This document shows, in pieces, positions 6,928-7,355 of a DNA stretch of 7,355 nucleotides. Origin of the DNA: PVC group bacterium. GTDB lineage: Bacteria > GCA-001730085 > JADFSZ01. The notes beneath the pieces are model-generated. The model was given only the letters and a program-made list of their open reading frames with translations, did not search any database and was not told the DNA's origin. A program made the position numbers and the translations under genes. The stretch's first letter is position 1. Each line of letters starts with the position of its first letter. The stretch spans positions 1 to 7,355 of the forward strand of contig JADFSZ010000086.1 of the NCBI GenBank assembly GCA_022560555.1, in the 5' to 3' direction.

Positions 6928-7290
6928 ATGAGTCAGGTCTATAACTGGCAGATCAATCGTAATATGGAATATCCTCACGAAGAGCATCATCCGGATCGAC
7001 AGTTTGCGTTTGTATTTAATTTGAATCGTTGTATCGGATGTCAGACATGCACCATGGCCTGCAAATCGACGTGGACGTTTTCTAAAGGTCAGGAATATAT
7101 GTGGTGGAACAATGTGGAAACAAAGCCTTACGGGGGATATCCCCAGTTTTGGGATGTAAAACTTTTAAAAATGCTTGATGAGGCCAACCCGAATGAACAA
7201 GTTTGGAACGGAAAAACTTTTGAAGGCAAAACCATCTTTGAAGCCACCAAGAAGAATATTTCCAAAGAGTCCCAAAGAGTGATGGGGTAG
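6928..7290 (+). CDS. nxrB: Nitrite oxidoreductase beta subunit-like Fe-S protein, N-terminal part ending at an in-frame TAG
   Basis: The 120 residues before the stop match the N-terminus of NxrB from memory of the Nitrospira protein: VYNWQ, then QFAFVFNLNRCIGCQTCTMAC (four cysteines C35, C38, C41, C45, the first [4Fe-4S] motif), then KSTWTFSKGQEYMWWNNVETKPYGGYPQFWD (residues 46-76, cited only by its core SKGQEYMWWNNVETKPYGG). NxrB relays electrons from NxrA through four Fe-S clusters and has about 400-430 residues; no signal peptide is present, as expected for a partner exported together with NxrA. The TAG at 7288-7290 stops translation after residue 120, long before the remaining cysteine motifs. 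A peptide ending there could hold at most one cluster and would not work as NxrB. The frame stays open and homologous after the stop, so this is one gene with a nonsense codon, readthrough or sequence error. AAGGAG at 6916-6921 supports the start. Confidence 0.85.
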   Translation: MSQVYNWQINRNMEYPHEEHHPDRQFAFVFNLNRCIGCQTCTMACKSTWTFSKGQEYMWWNNVETKPYGGYPQFWDVKLLKMLDEANPNEQVWNGKTFEGKTIFEATKKNISKESQRVMG

Positions 7291-7355
7291 ATTCCCACAG
7301 ATGAAGAATGGCGAATTCCGACAATCAATGAAGATAATGCCGTGGGTCCAAAAGG
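7291..7355 (+). pseudogene. nxrB: In-frame continuation of nxrB after the TAG, cut by the window edge
   Basis: The same frame continues without a stop to the edge. Its first codons read IPTDEEWR, which corresponds to the G-Y-IPTDQEWR segment that I recall from Nitrospira NxrB, and then a stretch like the following TINEDNA part. There is no frame change and no start codon of its own, so it is the rest of nxrB rather than a separate gene. Labelled as pseudogene only because of the stop before it; if the TAG is an error or is read through, this is ordinary coding sequence. Confidence 0.7.

Noticed and set aside
6893-6931. 12-codon open frame overlapping the nxrB start by ATGA
   Set aside because: No good ribosome binding site and no composition signal; likely chance.
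7288-7290. Genome-wide reassignment of TAG to an amino acid
   Set aside because: No other in-frame TAG occurs in the complete genes of the window, and TAG ends the Rrf2 gene at a sensible place; a single-site explanation is simpler.

Overview
The window reads as one co-directional block on the + strand and looks like a nitrite oxidoreductase (NXR) locus of the periplasmic, Nitrospira/Nitrospina/anammox type. From left to right it holds the 3' end of an Rrf2-family regulator gene, a secreted protein fusing a di-heme cytochrome c to an ethylbenzene-dehydrogenase-like haem b domain (NxrC-like electron-transfer subunit), a 1146-residue Tat-exported molybdopterin catalytic subunit (NxrA-like), a 97-codon-scale small conserved-looking protein, a nitronate monooxygenase/FabK-like flavoprotein, and the start of the iron-sulfur beta subunit (NxrB-like), which runs off the right edge.

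The first part (1-5659) is tightly packed. The cytochrome, nxrA and small-protein genes are separated by only 21 and 14 bases and each has a good Shine-Dalgarno sequence, so they are probably one transcription unit, perhaps controlled by the Rrf2 protein encoded just upstream. The second part (5660-6927) looks like an insertion into the classical nxrA-nxrB pair: the flavoprotein gene has about 100 bases of non-coding DNA before it and 76 after it, and by eye it uses more ATA, TTA and AGA/AGG codons than nxrA.

The inferred assembly is a periplasmic complex. NxrA carries Mo-bis-PGD and one Fe-S cluster, NxrB carries the Fe-S relay and would be exported together with NxrA because it has no signal peptide of its own, and the haem protein passes electrons on to a respiratory chain. 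The direction (nitrite oxidation or nitrate reduction) cannot be read from the sequence.

The most notable feature is an in-frame TAG at codon 121 of nxrB. The reading frame continues after it with recognisable NxrB sequence, and remembered NxrB homologues have tyrosine at that place. This is either a point nonsense mutation, a sequence error, or a site of readthrough. Organism: a bacterium of medium GC, judged by eye, with an NXR of the Nitrospira/Nitrospina/anammox/candidate-phylum type; the window does not settle the phylum. No RNA genes, CRISPR arrays, insertion sequences or convincing intrinsic terminators were seen.
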